Positions 21,759 through 32,431 of a DNA stretch of 64,000 nucleotides are shown piece by piece (position 1 is the stretch's first letter; every line of letters begins with the position of its first letter). The translations under genes and the position numbers were made by a program. A model generated the notes under the pieces. It made no database searches, had not been told where the DNA came from, and saw nothing but the letters and a program-made list of their open reading frames with translations. Source of the stretch: Hymenobacter swuensis DY53 (lineage in GTDB: Bacteria > Bacteroidota > Bacteroidia > Cytophagales > Hymenobacteraceae); the NCBI RefSeq assembly GCF_000576555.1, contig NZ_CP007145.1:124001-188000 (forward strand). Direction: 5' to 3'.

Positions 21759-23021
21759 ATGAAAGCCCTGCGCCTCACCTTGGAAAGTTTCCGCTTCGCG
21801 TGGCAGGCCCTTAAGGCCAACCTACTCCGCACCATCCTGTCACTGCTAGGCGTTACGGTAGGTATTTTTGCCATTATTGCTGTCTTCACGGTTGTCGATT
21901 CGCTGGAAAAGAACATCCGTGATAGTATGAACTTTGTGGGCGACAAGGTGATTTACGTGCAGAAATGGCCCTGGGCTTTCGGCGGCGACTACCCGTGGTG
22001 GAAGTACTTCAACCGGCCGGTACCCACAGTACGAGAGTTCCGGGAAATGCAACGTACCCTGAACCCCGCCAGCCATAATGGAATAGCCATTTTTGCGGCT
22101 ACCGGTGGCAATACGCTTAAAGCGGGCTCTAATTCCCTGAGCGACTGCGCTATTCAGGGCGTAAGCTACGAATACCGGCGCGTGTCGGAAGTGCCGGTTG
22201 CGGAGGGACGCTACTTCACGGAGCAGGAAATGAAGTCGGCCCGCAACGTGGCCATCATTGGGGCTACCATTGCGCAGAATCTGTTTCCGGGCCGCTCGGC
22301 ACTGGGGCAGGAGTTTAAGGCCAAGGGGCAGCGTTACACGGTTATTGGGGTGATGGAGCGGGAAGGCAAGAAACTGCTCGACACGCCCAGCAACGATACG
22401 AACTGCTATCTGCCATTTACCTCATTTGCCAAGATATTCCAGCTGAGTACCAATGGCATGGGCGGTGCCACCCCGACCATTGCCATAAAGGGCCGCGATG
22501 ATGACCCAGGTCTGCTTAACCTAGAGGCGGAAATTCAGGGTACCGTGCGCGTTATTCGGGGCCTGAAGCCGCGGGAGGACGATAATTTTGCTCTGAATCG
22601 TCCAGAGCTTCTGGCTAATGCCATTACCCAGCTGTTTTCCATTATCGGTATAGCCGGGGCCGTTATCGGCTCCTTTGCCATGCTGGTAGGTGGCTTCGGC
22701 ATTGCCAACATCATGTTCGTGTCAGTGAAGGAGCGCACCAACATCATCGGCATTCAGAAGTCCCTGGGGGCGAAGAACTACTTTATTCTGTTCCAGTTCC
22801 TGTTTGAGGCCGTGTTCCTGTGCCTGTTGGGCGGGGCTTCGGGCATTCTGCTGGTGTACCTGATTACCCTGATTCCGCAGGACGGGCTGGCCCTATTCAT
22901 GAGCGGGGCCCGTATCTCGCTGGGGCTGGTGGTATCGGTGGTGATTGGGGTACTAGCCGGCATTATTCCCGCCATTCTGGCCGCCAACCTCGACCCAGTT
23001 ATTGCCATTCGGGCGAAGTAG
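21759..23021 (+). CDS. ABC transporter permease, MacB/FtsX type
   Basis: A 420-residue membrane protein with the MacB architecture: one N-terminal membrane helix (about 22-45, LLRTILSLLGVTVGIFAII), a large periplasmic MacB-PCD domain (about 50-280) and three C-terminal helices of the FtsX domain (about 290-415, with FGIANIMFVSVKERTNIIGIQ). Such proteins work with a separate ATPase in mechanotransmission-type export or lipoprotein extraction. No ATPase is adjacent; the nearest, at 25655, is of another type. An upstream partner is not visible since queA is divergent. Confidence 0.93.
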   Translation: MKALRLTLESFRFAWQALKANLLRTILSLLGVTVGIFAIIAVFTVVDSLEKNIRDSMNFVGDKVIYVQKWPWAFGGDYPWWKYFNRPVPTVREFREMQRTLNPASHNGIAIFAATGGNTLKAGSNSLSDCAIQGVSYEYRRVSEVPVAEGRYFTEQEMKSARNVAIIGATIAQNLFPGRSALGQEFKAKGQRYTVIGVMEREGKKLLDTPSNDTNCYLPFTSFAKIFQLSTNGMGGATPTIAIKGRDDDPGLLNLEAEIQGTVRVIRGLKPREDDNFALNRPELLANAITQLFSIIGIAGAVIGSFAMLVGGFGIANIMFVSVKERTNIIGIQKSLGAKNYFILFQFLFEAVFLCLLGGASGILLVYLITLIPQDGLALFMSGARISLGLVVSVVIGVLAGIIPAILAANLDPVIAIRAK

Positions 23022-23338
23022 GTTTGCATGTGGAAGAAGTGATAGAATGAGTGGAACGTGGCAACGAGCGGTTACTAATGCACCTAGCTGTCATTTCGTA
23101 CATTCTCTTCACAGCTTCGCATTCCGCACATTTCCCACATTCGATACAGCAGTTTCTTAGTGTAATGTTAACAAATTGTTAACTTGCCGGTCGCTACCTT
23201 GGGTCGCCCTTCTTCCGTGGGGCGGCTTTCTTTTTGCCTTTTCTTATTTGTTTACCCGGGGTGCGAACCATTCCCACCGTGGCTATCTGGCTATGTGCCG
23301 GCTGGCCCGTTCGTGCCCAATTTCCCCTTGTAGCTCCT
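23022..23338. other. Intergenic region upstream of the LOG-family gene
   Basis: A 317-bp space without a convincing gene. It holds a 17-base inverted repeat at 23167-23183, a weak promoter-like TACCTTGG at 23195, and a small GC stem followed by a T-rich run (about 23205-23231) that could be an attenuator. The upstream half shows nothing recognisable. Confidence 0.4.
23167..23183. promoter_or_regulatory. Operator-like inverted repeat
   Basis: GTTAACAA and its complement flank one central A, a perfect 17-base dyad. It sits where a -33 element would lie relative to TACCTTGG at 23195, about 155 bp before the LOG gene. Confidence 0.4.
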
Positions 23339-24202
23339 ATGGCGAAGCTCAAAAAAACCAGTAAAACCAAACTCGCTGATCAGGTGCTGAATGCCGGCAG
23401 CGGTCAGACGATTGTGCAGCCCGATATCAACGATAACAAGGTCAAGACCATCAGTGATATCCGGGAGCAGACCCACGGCGAGCGGACCGTGCAGGTGGAC
23501 GACGAGCAGCGCATCCGCAAGGCCTTCGTAGACAAGGACTGGAACGAAATCAAGATTGCCGACAGCTGGCAGATCTTCAAGGTGATGGCTGAGTTCGTGG
23601 AGGGCTTCGAAAAGATGTCCAAAATCGGTCCTTGCGTATCGATTTTCGGCTCGGCCCGCACCAAGCCCGACAACCCATACTACCAGATGGCCGAGGAAAT
23701 TGCGGCCAAGCTAGTGCGCCACGGCTACGGCGTTATCACGGGCGGCGGCCCCGGCATCATGGAGGCCGGCAACAAAGGCGCGCACTCGGAAGGTGGTAAA
23801 TCGGTGGGCCTGAACATTGAGCTGCCCTTTGAGCAGTTCAACAACATTTACATCGACCCCGATAAAGTCATCAACTTCGACTACTTCTTCGTGCGGAAGG
23901 TGATGTTTGTGAAGTACGCGCAGGGCTTCATCGGCATGCCCGGCGGGTTCGGCACACTCGATGAGCTGTTTGAGGCCATCACCCTGATTCAGACCAAGAA
24001 AATCGGCCGCTTCCCCATCGTGCTGGTGGGTACCAAATACTGGCAGGGCATGTTCGACTGGATTCAGCAGGTGATGCTGGAAGACGAGCACAACATCTCG
24101 CCCGAGGATATGGACCTGGTGCAGCTAGTAGACGATGCCGAGTCGGCGGTGAAAATCATTGATGAATTCTATAGCCGCTATCTGTTGTCGCCGAACTTCT
24201 AA
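23339..24202 (+). CDS. LOG family protein (TIGR00730-type nucleotide 5'-monophosphate phosphoribohydrolase)
   Basis: A 287-residue Rossmann-fold protein of the LOG/lysine-decarboxylase-like family. Many members release the base from nucleoside 5'-monophosphates, as in cytokinin activation. Signature motifs are GGGPGIMEAGNKGA (135-148) and GMPGGFGTLDELFEAIT (PGGFGT at 201-206, catalytic Glu about 209-212). The first about 80 residues are a polar extension beyond the usual domain. ATG 23339 (MAKLKKTSK) was chosen over an upstream ATG because the extra 35 residues do not match the family. A strong terminator follows at 24321. The true substrate cannot be told from sequence. Confidence 0.93.
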   Translation: MAKLKKTSKTKLADQVLNAGSGQTIVQPDINDNKVKTISDIREQTHGERTVQVDDEQRIRKAFVDKDWNEIKIADSWQIFKVMAEFVEGFEKMSKIGPCVSIFGSARTKPDNPYYQMAEEIAAKLVRHGYGVITGGGPGIMEAGNKGAHSEGGKSVGLNIELPFEQFNNIYIDPDKVINFDYFFVRKVMFVKYAQGFIGMPGGFGTLDELFEAITLIQTKKIGRFPIVLVGTKYWQGMFDWIQQVMLEDEHNISPEDMDLVQLVDDAESAVKIIDEFYSRYLLSPNF

Positions 24203-24246
24203 TCACGGCTTGGCTCGGATTATTCGTCGGATTCGTTGGATTTTGT
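24203..24246 (+). repeat. CGGATT-type imperfect repeat after the LOG gene
   Basis: It starts right after the stop codon (TCACGGCTTGG) and contains several diverged CGGATT units, ending GGATTTTGTAG. Same layout as the block after asnS at 8793. Confidence 0.5.
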
Positions 24247-24320
24247 AGCTGACTCCGCTCCGAATGCTATACAGACTTACTGGAAGTAGATAGAGCCGTT
24301 TTCTGAATTAGAATTTGAGA

Positions 24321-24362
24321 CATGAAAAAAGGCTGCCTCTGCGGAGGCAGCCTTTTTTCATG
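24321..24362 (+). terminator. LOG-gene terminator
   Basis: Nineteen-base perfect arms with a TGCG loop; the right arm ends CCTTTTTTCATG, a classical intrinsic terminator. It lies about 120 bp after the LOG stop and 62 bp before crtY, separating the two transcripts. Confidence 0.9.
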
Positions 24363-24424
24363 TTCTTTTGTTTTCTGCTTATCCCGTTCACCAATCTGAC
24401 ACCGTGAGTTCTGCTACTATTACT

Positions 24425-25591
24425 ATGCCGGAGTACGATTACCTGATTGTGGGTGGCGGGGCGGCGGGGCTGAGTCTGGCTTACCACATCAGCCAGGAAA
24501 CCCGACTGGCCGATAAGCGGGTGCTGCTGTTGGAGCCCGAAGCTAAAGACCAGAATGACCGGACGTGGTCATTCTGGGCCGATGAGCCTTCGTTGTTTGA
24601 TGGTATTGTGGCGCACGAGTGGACGCAACTGGCCTTCCGCAGTCCCGGTTTCGAGCGGGTGATACCCCTAACGCGCCACCGCTACAAGATGATTCGGGGG
24701 CTGGACTTCTACCAGTTCGTGCGAACCGCGCTGGCCAATAATCCGCAGTTTACCAGCTTGGCTACCACCGTAACCGATCTGCAGAATACCGCCACGGGGG
24801 CCGTGGCCCAGACGCCGCTGGGCGAGTTTCGGGGCCAGTATGCCTTCGACAGCCGCCCGCCCGATTTGGCGCAGTTGCGGCGGCCGGAGCACTATCGTTA
24901 CCTCTTGCAGCATTTTGTCGGTTGGGAAGTGGAAACCGAGGAGGATGCTTTCGATCCGGAAACGCAGGAGTTTATGGACTTCCGGGGCGCGCAGCACCAA
25001 GAGGCGCGGTTCATGTACGTGCTGCCCTTTAGCAAGCGCCGGGCACTGGTGGAATACACGTTGTTTTCGGCCGAGACGCTGCCCCAGGCCGAATACGAAG
25101 CCGCCATGCGTACCTATTTACAGGGACTGGGCGTTATAAATTTCCGGGTTGAGGCCGTGGAAATCGGGGCCATTCCCATGACCGACCATCCGCTGCCGGC
25201 TACGGTGGGGGCGCACATCTTCAACCTGGGTACCCGGGCCGGCCGGGCCAAACCCAGTACTGGCTATGCCTTCAAACGGATTCAGGCGCACTCGGCGCGG
25301 CTGGTAGCCGGTCTGGCCACCACCGGCCACCCGCCCCGTCCCGCTACCGCCGACCAATGGCAGTTCCACCTGTTCGATACGCTCCTGCTCGATATTATGC
25401 AGCGCCAGGGCGAGCAGACCAGCCGCATCTTCACCGAGCTGTTCCGGCGCAACCCCGTGGAGCGAATCTTCGACTTCCTAGACGAGCGAACCTCCTGGGT
25501 TGAGAATTTTCAGATAATGAACTCCGTGACGCCCTGGCCCTTTCTGCGTTCTATCTGGCACGTAGTGCGCCGCCGGCCGGGGCAAAGGTGA
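24425..25591 (+). CDS. crtY: Lycopene beta-cyclase (CrtY type)
   Basis: A 388-residue flavoprotein that cyclises the ends of lycopene to give beta-carotene. The N-terminal dinucleotide-binding motif LIVGGGAAGLSLAYH, the DRTWSFW segment, FMYVLPFSKRRALVEYTLFS and AKPSTGYAFKRIQ are typical of the CrtY/CrtL family found in Bacteroidetes. The start at 24425 (MPEYDYLIVGG) is set by the position of the FAD motif; the frame extends 19 codons upstream without family support. It stands alone: no crtB, crtI or crtZ gene is in the window. Consistent with carotenoid pigmentation. Confidence 0.93.
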   Translation: MPEYDYLIVGGGAAGLSLAYHISQETRLADKRVLLLEPEAKDQNDRTWSFWADEPSLFDGIVAHEWTQLAFRSPGFERVIPLTRHRYKMIRGLDFYQFVRTALANNPQFTSLATTVTDLQNTATGAVAQTPLGEFRGQYAFDSRPPDLAQLRRPEHYRYLLQHFVGWEVETEEDAFDPETQEFMDFRGAQHQEARFMYVLPFSKRRALVEYTLFSAETLPQAEYEAAMRTYLQGLGVINFRVEAVEIGAIPMTDHPLPATVGAHIFNLGTRAGRAKPSTGYAFKRIQAHSARLVAGLATTGHPPRPATADQWQFHLFDTLLLDIMQRQGEQTSRIFTELFRRNPVERIFDFLDERTSWVENFQIMNSVTPWPFLRSIWHVVRRRPGQR

Positions 25592-25654
25592 AATTGTGAA
25601 GCGGTGAGTTTGTTGTTCAATCCGCGCAAGTGGCGCAAGTAGAACGTCAACTCA

Positions 25655-26395
25655 CTATTTAACCGCTAGGCTTTCTTCGCTCTCCAAGAAGGTGCGCTCG
25701 GCGTAAACGGTAGCGGGGGAGAGGGGAAGCAGGTTGGGCACAGGGCGCGAGAGGTTGAGCAGGTAGCCGGGCAGTTCCGCGAGGTTGTCTAGGTCGTGGG
25801 TGATGCAAAGGATGGTTTTGTGCTGCTCCTGCACCCAGCTATGCAGCAGGCTGAACACGCGGCGCCGGTAGTACACATCCAACTGCTGGGTCGGCTCGTC
25901 GAGGAGGTACAGGGCGGCATCCTGCAGACTAAGCTGGGCCAGCCACACCAGCTGCTGCTCGCCACCTGAAAGCAAAGTGAAATCCTGGTGAGCCAGATGG
26001 GCGACGCCTACGCGGCTCAGGGCCGCATCGGCCAGGGCGTAATCAGTAGTAGAATAGGCCCCTAGAAAACGATGGTGCCGGAAGCGGCCCATCACCACCA
26101 ACTCCCGCACCGGTAACGAAAATTCCACGCTGGCTCGCTGTGGGAGGTGTGCCAGTAGTCCGTTGGCGGCCGGCCGCCGGATAGCGCGCAGGTCCTGGCC
26201 CTGTAGCGTGATGTGGCCCTGGTAGGGCAGTTGGCCGGTGAGGGCGCGGAATAGGGTAGTCTTGCCGCAGCCGTTGTGGCCCACAATAGACACAAACGCC
26301 GGCTCAGGCACCGTAAAACTCAAATTGCGGAGCAGGACGCGCTGTCCATACCCCGCAATCAGGTGTTGTATTGATAGAACTGAGAAGTCGGACAT
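25655..26395 (-). CDS. ABC transporter ATP-binding protein, FecE-like
   Basis: A 246-residue ABC ATPase: Walker A GHNGCGKTT (39-47), signature LLSGGEQQ, Walker B ALYLLDEPTQQLD and the H-loop in ITHDLDNL. Order and spacing resemble ATPases of iron-chelate/haem/B12 import (FecE, HmuV, BtuD), including the LPQRA Q-loop region. No permease or binding-protein gene is adjacent, so partner and substrate are unknown. It converges on crtY and lies downstream of the DUF2795 gene on the same strand. Confidence 0.88.
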   Translation of the reverse strand: MSDFSVLSIQHLIAGYGQRVLLRNLSFTVPEPAFVSIVGHNGCGKTTLFRALTGQLPYQGHITLQGQDLRAIRRPAANGLLAHLPQRASVEFSLPVRELVVMGRFRHHRFLGAYSTTDYALADAALSRVGVAHLAHQDFTLLSGGEQQLVWLAQLSLQDAALYLLDEPTQQLDVYYRRRVFSLLHSWVQEQHKTILCITHDLDNLAELPGYLLNLSRPVPNLLPLSPATVYAERTFLESEESLAVK

Positions 26396-26441
26396 GAGGA
26401 GTGAGATGACGTGCCGAAAGCCGTCTAATCGAACCTAGTCT

Positions 26442-26478
26442 GATTTCTCACCTCCACCTGTCTCACTTCTACTTTCTA
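26442..26478 (-). repeat. Purine-rich spacer repeat, copy 1
   Basis: On the minus strand, from the stop codon of the DUF2795 gene, the sequence contains GTAGAAGTGAGACAGG followed by GTGAGAAATC. It resembles a block at 39556 between the protease and sigma-factor genes. Confidence 0.35.
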
Positions 26479-26697
26479 GTACTCGTCTTCGTTGAACATG
26501 AAGTCTTCTTTGGTCGGATAGTCCGGCCATACTTCCTCAATGTTCTCGTAAGGCTGACCGTCGTCTTCCAGAGCCTGCAGGTTTTCTACTACCTCCATCG
26601 GGGCACCCGAGCGGATAGAGTAATCAATGAGTTCATCCTTGGTGGCAGGCCAGGGAGCATCTTCCAGGTACGAAGCAAGTTCCAGAGTCCAGTACAT
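26476..26697 (-). CDS. DUF2795 family protein
   Basis: A 73-residue acidic protein. The stretch LASYLEDAPWPATKDELIDY followed by GAPMEVVENLQAL matches DUF2795, a small helical domain that is widespread in Bacteroidetes and Actinobacteria and has no proven function. The tail is very acidic (YPTKEDFMFNEDEY). It ends about 80 bp before the ABC ATPase gene on the same strand; the separation does not establish an operon. Confidence 0.85.
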   Translation of the reverse strand: MYWTLELASYLEDAPWPATKDELIDYSIRSGAPMEVVENLQALEDDGQPYENIEEVWPDYPTKEDFMFNEDEY

Positions 26698-26840
26698 AGT
26701 CGTGTGTGCTGCTAAAAAAGGTGGTCAAAAGGTAAAACGCCGTTAGCAAAAACCCGGCCGTTGATAAAGGCATGACACGATTACCGACTGGCGGTTGCGT
26801 GACTCGCTGACGCCAACGTAAAATACAGCGCAGGGTTGAA

Positions 26841-28154
26841 CTAGCCAACTGCCTGCTGCTGGAACATGGCAATCAGGTCATTTTTAGTACGAATTTTCCG
26901 GTCAAAGGCCCGGATTTTTCCCTGGAGCATGGTCCGGAAGGCCTCATTGCCGGGCGAGTCGTTGAGCTTGTCCAGGTTTTCGTTGAGCACTTCCTGCTCC
27001 TGCTTGTCGTATTTGATGAATTCGCGCAGGGCCTGAATACGCAGGGTTGCCTGTTCCTGAAGTGTATTTTGCTCGGGGCCGGGCTGCCGTTTGCGCATGT
27101 AGTGCTCCAGGGCGCTCATCTCAAACACCTTGTCGCAAGCCAGAATAAACTGCTCCCACACCCTATCCGACTCCTCGCCGCGTACCGGCCCTACCTTTTT
27201 CCAGGCCGCCTGCAACTCCTTGGCCCGCGCTACGGCCGATGACATGGGTTGCTTCAGCAGGGCCTGAGCCTCGGCCACCAACGCGCGCTTACGGGTCAGG
27301 TTATCCTCGCCCGGATTGCCACTGCTCGCCGCGGGCATTTCCTGCCGCTTACTCTCGATGTGGACTTTCAGCCGCTCGAAGAAGTGGTTGTGCGCCGCCC
27401 GGAAGCGCGTCCACAGGTCGTTGGCCTGCTTGCGGGGGAGGGAGCCGTCAATTTCCTTCCAGGCCTGCTGCAGCTGTTTGAGCTTGCGGGTGGTTTCCTC
27501 GAACTCGTTGGAGTTCTGCAGGGCTTCCGATTTATGAATCAGGTCCTTGTACTGGTCGTACACCCGGTTGGTCATGGCCTTTTTCTCGGCCAGAAACTCC
27601 TTTTTACGGGCGAAAAACGCATCTACGGCGACCTGGAAGCGGTTCTCCAGCTCTTCTGCCAAGTGCTTCTCCACAGGACCGGTTTTGATCCAGCCCTGGC
27701 GCAAATCCTTTAGTTTCTCGGTGCCGCCCTGCCAGTCGATGGTGTCGTGCAGGTCCTCCGCCTCCTGAATCAGGCCGATTTTGGTGGCCAGATTCTTCTC
27801 CCGGTTGCGGTTGATGGTGACTTTGATAGACTCCTCGGCCTCTGTAAGGCGGCGGTATAGGCCCTCGAAGTCGCCGAGAGCATCGTAGCTGCCTACCTGC
27901 TCCTTGAGGTGCAGGGCCTTCATCAGGAAGGACCCCTTGTTCTCTGACTCCTCAATCTTCTGGAGCAGCTCTTCCACCTTGGTGCGGAAGAGGTTGAAGC
28001 GCTGGGCAAAGTACACCAGCGAAGCATCGGCGGATTCTTTGACCTGGCCCACCTGACGAGCGGGAAGGTCGAGGAGCGGGCGAAGCCACACCTGGTCGCC
28101 CTCGATGTAGCCATAACGGCGGGCTTCGGCCAGCAAGTGGTCTTGTGAGTCCAT
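26841..28154 (-). CDS. DUF349 domain protein
   Basis: A 437-residue, highly charged, almost wholly helical protein with several DUF349 repeats, seen as recurring LKDLRQGWIKTGPV, LKQLQQAWKEIDGSLP and LQAAWKKVGPVRGEE units followed by FRAAHNHFFE-type helices. DUF349 proteins are common in Bacteroidetes and probably form extended coiled structures; function unknown. Start ATG 28154 (MDSQDHLLAEAR); the open frame upstream of it is shadow-like. It is divergent from ettA across a 332-bp gap. Confidence 0.9.
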   Translation of the reverse strand: MDSQDHLLAEARRYGYIEGDQVWLRPLLDLPARQVGQVKESADASLVYFAQRFNLFRTKVEELLQKIEESENKGSFLMKALHLKEQVGSYDALGDFEGLYRRLTEAEESIKVTINRNREKNLATKIGLIQEAEDLHDTIDWQGGTEKLKDLRQGWIKTGPVEKHLAEELENRFQVAVDAFFARKKEFLAEKKAMTNRVYDQYKDLIHKSEALQNSNEFEETTRKLKQLQQAWKEIDGSLPRKQANDLWTRFRAAHNHFFERLKVHIESKRQEMPAASSGNPGEDNLTRKRALVAEAQALLKQPMSSAVARAKELQAAWKKVGPVRGEESDRVWEQFILACDKVFEMSALEHYMRKRQPGPEQNTLQEQATLRIQALREFIKYDKQEQEVLNENLDKLNDSPGNEAFRTMLQGKIRAFDRKIRTKNDLIAMFQQQAVG

Positions 28155-28486
28155 AATCAGATAGCGGGGGGAGCGAATAGGTGGAACAGGTCGGAGATTC
28201 GGGCCGGAAAGATGTACAAGTTTACGCGTTGTCGGGTAATTCTTCGGCTCAGCCGGGCCGGTGGAATGTTTGAGCGGGCTGCCTACCTTTGACCTAACGG
28301 CCAGCGGCGGCAGTTCTTGCAGTGCTGGGCTTCCGCTCAACCGGAGGTCCTTGAACTACGAACCGGCGGCGGGTGCGGTTACCCGGCCAATACGCCGTAT
28401 AGCCGTATCGTACCGCAAAATAGAAACCTGCGGGGAACTGGCAAGCCCGGCCCACATCTTACCCGAACCCTGATTAACTCTTTCCG
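28155..28486. other. Intergenic region between DUF349 gene and ettA
   Basis: A 332-bp divergent promoter region. I find no exact TAnnTTTG element on either strand, no strong hairpin and no open frame with family support. Confidence 0.4.
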
Positions 28487-30154
<1,668 letters not shown>

Positions 30155-30244
30155 GCAGCCTTGTTGCCTGCAAACGTCCTCTTCTGGTTTCGGCCGGGAG
30201 AGGATGTTTTGGTTTTTGGGGGAGGGTGGTGTTTAGGGAGAAAA

Positions 30245-30346
30245 GAACGGTCATGCTGAGCTTGCCGAAGCATCTCTACTGCTTCGTTGGATTACATACT
30301 GCAACGAAGTGGGAGAGATGCTTCGGCAAGCTCAGCATGACCGTTC
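30245..30346. repeat. Dispersed palindromic element, copy 3
   Basis: Perfect 33-base arms (30245-30277, 30314-30346) carry GGTCATGCTGAGCTTGCCGA. The loop contains an inner inverted repeat (CTTCGTTG) and matches the interior of the copy at 11758 in the opposite orientation. Located between convergent ettA and the antiporter gene, where it could also end transcripts. Confidence 0.85.
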
Positions 30347-30370
30347 AATTATTCTCAGCTGCTATTACGT

Positions 30371-31993
30371 CTAGTGCGGCATGTGGCTGATTTTGGCTTC
30401 GTCGAGGTCCAGTTGGGCTTCTTGGTGGCGGAGCATTTCCTCTTCGAACACATCCTGGCGGCGCAGCACAAACAGCTCCTCGCGCTGCACGCGCAGCACG
30501 TCCAGCAGCACTTGGTGGTAGCGTTGTAGGGCCTGGCGCTTGGATTCGTCGTAGTCGAGGGCTTCGAGCAGGTTGTTGGTGCGCTGAGCTTCGGCCTGCA
30601 TGCGCTGCTGAAGGGCCCGGATTAGCTCATTTTCCTGCATATCAACTACGTAGTACTGCTGCATGTGGGCCAGAGCCGCGTGGCGCAGGTGCAGCCGGAT
30701 GCCGGCTTCCTGGGCATCGGTGGGCATGCGTTCCTCCAGGTTTTCGACGCCAGTGAGGCGGATGAGCAGCGGTAGCGTGAGGCCTTGGAAAACCAGCGTT
30801 ACGAGAATCACCACAAAGGTGATGAACAGCATCAGGTTGCGTTGCGGAAACGCCTGCCCGTTGCTCAGCAGCAGCGGCACCGACAGCGCCGAGGCCAGCG
30901 ACACCACCCCGCGCATGCCGGCCCAGCCAATAATCAGCGGCCCCTGCCAGCCGGGACTGGTTTCCTGCGTGCGGATGCTATGAAACAGCCAGCGCGGCAC
31001 AAAGGCCGCCGGAAACATCCAGACCAATCGAATAATGATGACAATGGCACTGATGATAAGGCCGTAGCCGATGGCCTGCCCCAACGAGTACGTACCTAGC
31101 CCTTCCACCACTACCGGCAGCTCTAACCCAATGAGAATGAACACCAGTCCGTTGAGGGCAAAGCCCACGCTGGCCCACACGCTGGTGGCCTGCAACCGGG
31201 TGTCGGCATCGAACACGCGGTGGGAGCGGAACGAGAGCAGCAGCCCGCCGCTCACTACGGCCAGCACTCCCGAAAAGTGGAATTCCTCGGCCAGCAAATA
31301 CATGCTGTAGGGCGCAATAAACGTGAGCACCGTGTTGATGCTGGGTGTGGTAGGTAGGTGCTTGTGAATGAGGTAGAAACCGTGCGCCACCGCCAAGCCC
31401 ACGGCCAGCCCCATCACGCTCACCAGCAAAAAGCTGGACGCTGCCTGCTGCCACACGAACGTGCCCGACAGTACCGTGGCCAAGGCAAACCGGAACACAA
31501 TCAAACTGCTGGCGTCATTGATCAAACTTTCGCCCTCCAGAATGCTGGTGATGCGGCGCGGCACCTGCACGCCCCGGAGTACGGAAGTGGCGGCCACGGC
31601 ATCGGGCGGCGAGATGATGCCGCCCAGCAGAAACCCCAGCGGCAGCGTGAAGCCCGGAATCATAGCCCGGCTCACGTAGGCCACGATGGTGGAAGTGAAG
31701 AACACCAACCCAAACGCCAGCAGCGCAATGGGCCGCTTCCAGCGCCAGAAATCCTGCCAGGAAGTATCCCAAGCCGCCTGGTAGAGCAGCGGCGGCAGGA
31801 AAATCAGGAAGATGAGGTCGGGGCTGATGACGATGCGCGGCAGCCCCGGCACGAAGCCCAGCACTAGCCCAGCCAGCACCAGAAAGATAGGGTAGGAGAT
31901 GCGCAGCTTCTGGCCTAGCATCACCAGCAGTAGCATAGCAAACAGCAGCCCCAATACCAGCAGAATACTTTCGTGGAGGGTAGTTTCGGGCAT
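30371..31993 (-). CDS. Na+/H+ antiporter, CPA1 family
   Basis: A 540-residue membrane protein with about 12 helices and a cytoplasmic tail of about 130 residues. CPA1 hallmarks are FLPPLLYQAAW, GGIISPPDAVAATSV, the ion-binding EGESLINDASSLIVF (conserved ND pair) and IIGWAGMRGVVSLASAL. The helical, Gln/Glu-rich tail (NELIRALQQRMQAEAQ) resembles TIGR00831-type antiporters. It exchanges cytoplasmic Na+ (or K+) for protons in pH and salt homeostasis; ion preference is not readable. Single gene. Confidence 0.94.
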   Translation of the reverse strand: MPETTLHESILLVLGLLFAMLLLVMLGQKLRISYPIFLVLAGLVLGFVPGLPRIVISPDLIFLIFLPPLLYQAAWDTSWQDFWRWKRPIALLAFGLVFFTSTIVAYVSRAMIPGFTLPLGFLLGGIISPPDAVAATSVLRGVQVPRRITSILEGESLINDASSLIVFRFALATVLSGTFVWQQAASSFLLVSVMGLAVGLAVAHGFYLIHKHLPTTPSINTVLTFIAPYSMYLLAEEFHFSGVLAVVSGGLLLSFRSHRVFDADTRLQATSVWASVGFALNGLVFILIGLELPVVVEGLGTYSLGQAIGYGLIISAIVIIIRLVWMFPAAFVPRWLFHSIRTQETSPGWQGPLIIGWAGMRGVVSLASALSVPLLLSNGQAFPQRNLMLFITFVVILVTLVFQGLTLPLLIRLTGVENLEERMPTDAQEAGIRLHLRHAALAHMQQYYVVDMQENELIRALQQRMQAEAQRTNNLLEALDYDESKRQALQRYHQVLLDVLRVQREELFVLRRQDVFEEEMLRHQEAQLDLDEAKISHMPH

Positions 31994-32431
31994 TGGCGGG
32001 AGCGGTTAGGGTAGGAGCCGGGACCGGAAGGTAGCCGCTGCCGGGCACAAACGCTACCGGAGGCGTGATGCGCAGCTTCAGAGACAGCCTGCGTCGGCTT
32101 GCGGCCGAACTGCTACGGCTTCCCGAGCGGCTGACCTAGTTGCTGTGGCGGGGTGGGAAGGCCGAGGTGCTAAGCACAGAAAAGGGGGGGGTACTTTACC
32201 AAGCAAAGTAGCCCCCCCCTTTTCTGTGCTTAGCACCTATTAATTCACCTGAAATTGTGGATGAATCAGTTGCGGACGCCGATGCGTTTCCCAGCATCGC
32301 CGCCCTTCCCGCTCCCGCCGATAGTATTTCTTCAAGCGCCGGGAGGCTTCCGGTAGGGGCGGAAATGTTTCCTGACATTGCCTACAGAACGCGACGGTAA
32401 TTTGGCCTGACTGCCACGTATCTCAAAGCCC
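31994..32431. other. Intergenic region with G-tract hairpin
   Basis: A 438-bp space between same-strand genes. Its only clear structure is the hairpin at 32166-32237. A 60-codon minus-strand frame in the right half has no start signal, signal peptide or family support and is not called. Confidence 0.4.
32166..32237. terminator. Long hairpin with eight-G tract
   Basis: Arms starting GGTGCTAAGCACAG pair over about 32 bases with one bulge and include a run of eight G on one side and eight C on the other. It lies 194 bp past the stop of the 32432 gene. It may act as that gene's terminator, though the distance is long. Confidence 0.55.

Noticed and set aside
25604..25660. Possible hairpin between crtY and the ABC ATPase
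   Set aside because: The arms (GTGAGTT and complement) are short and interrupted; not called.
32196..32378. 60-codon minus-strand frame in the intergenic interval
   Set aside because: No signal peptide, no ribosome-binding context and no family; it partly lies in the G-tract hairpin.
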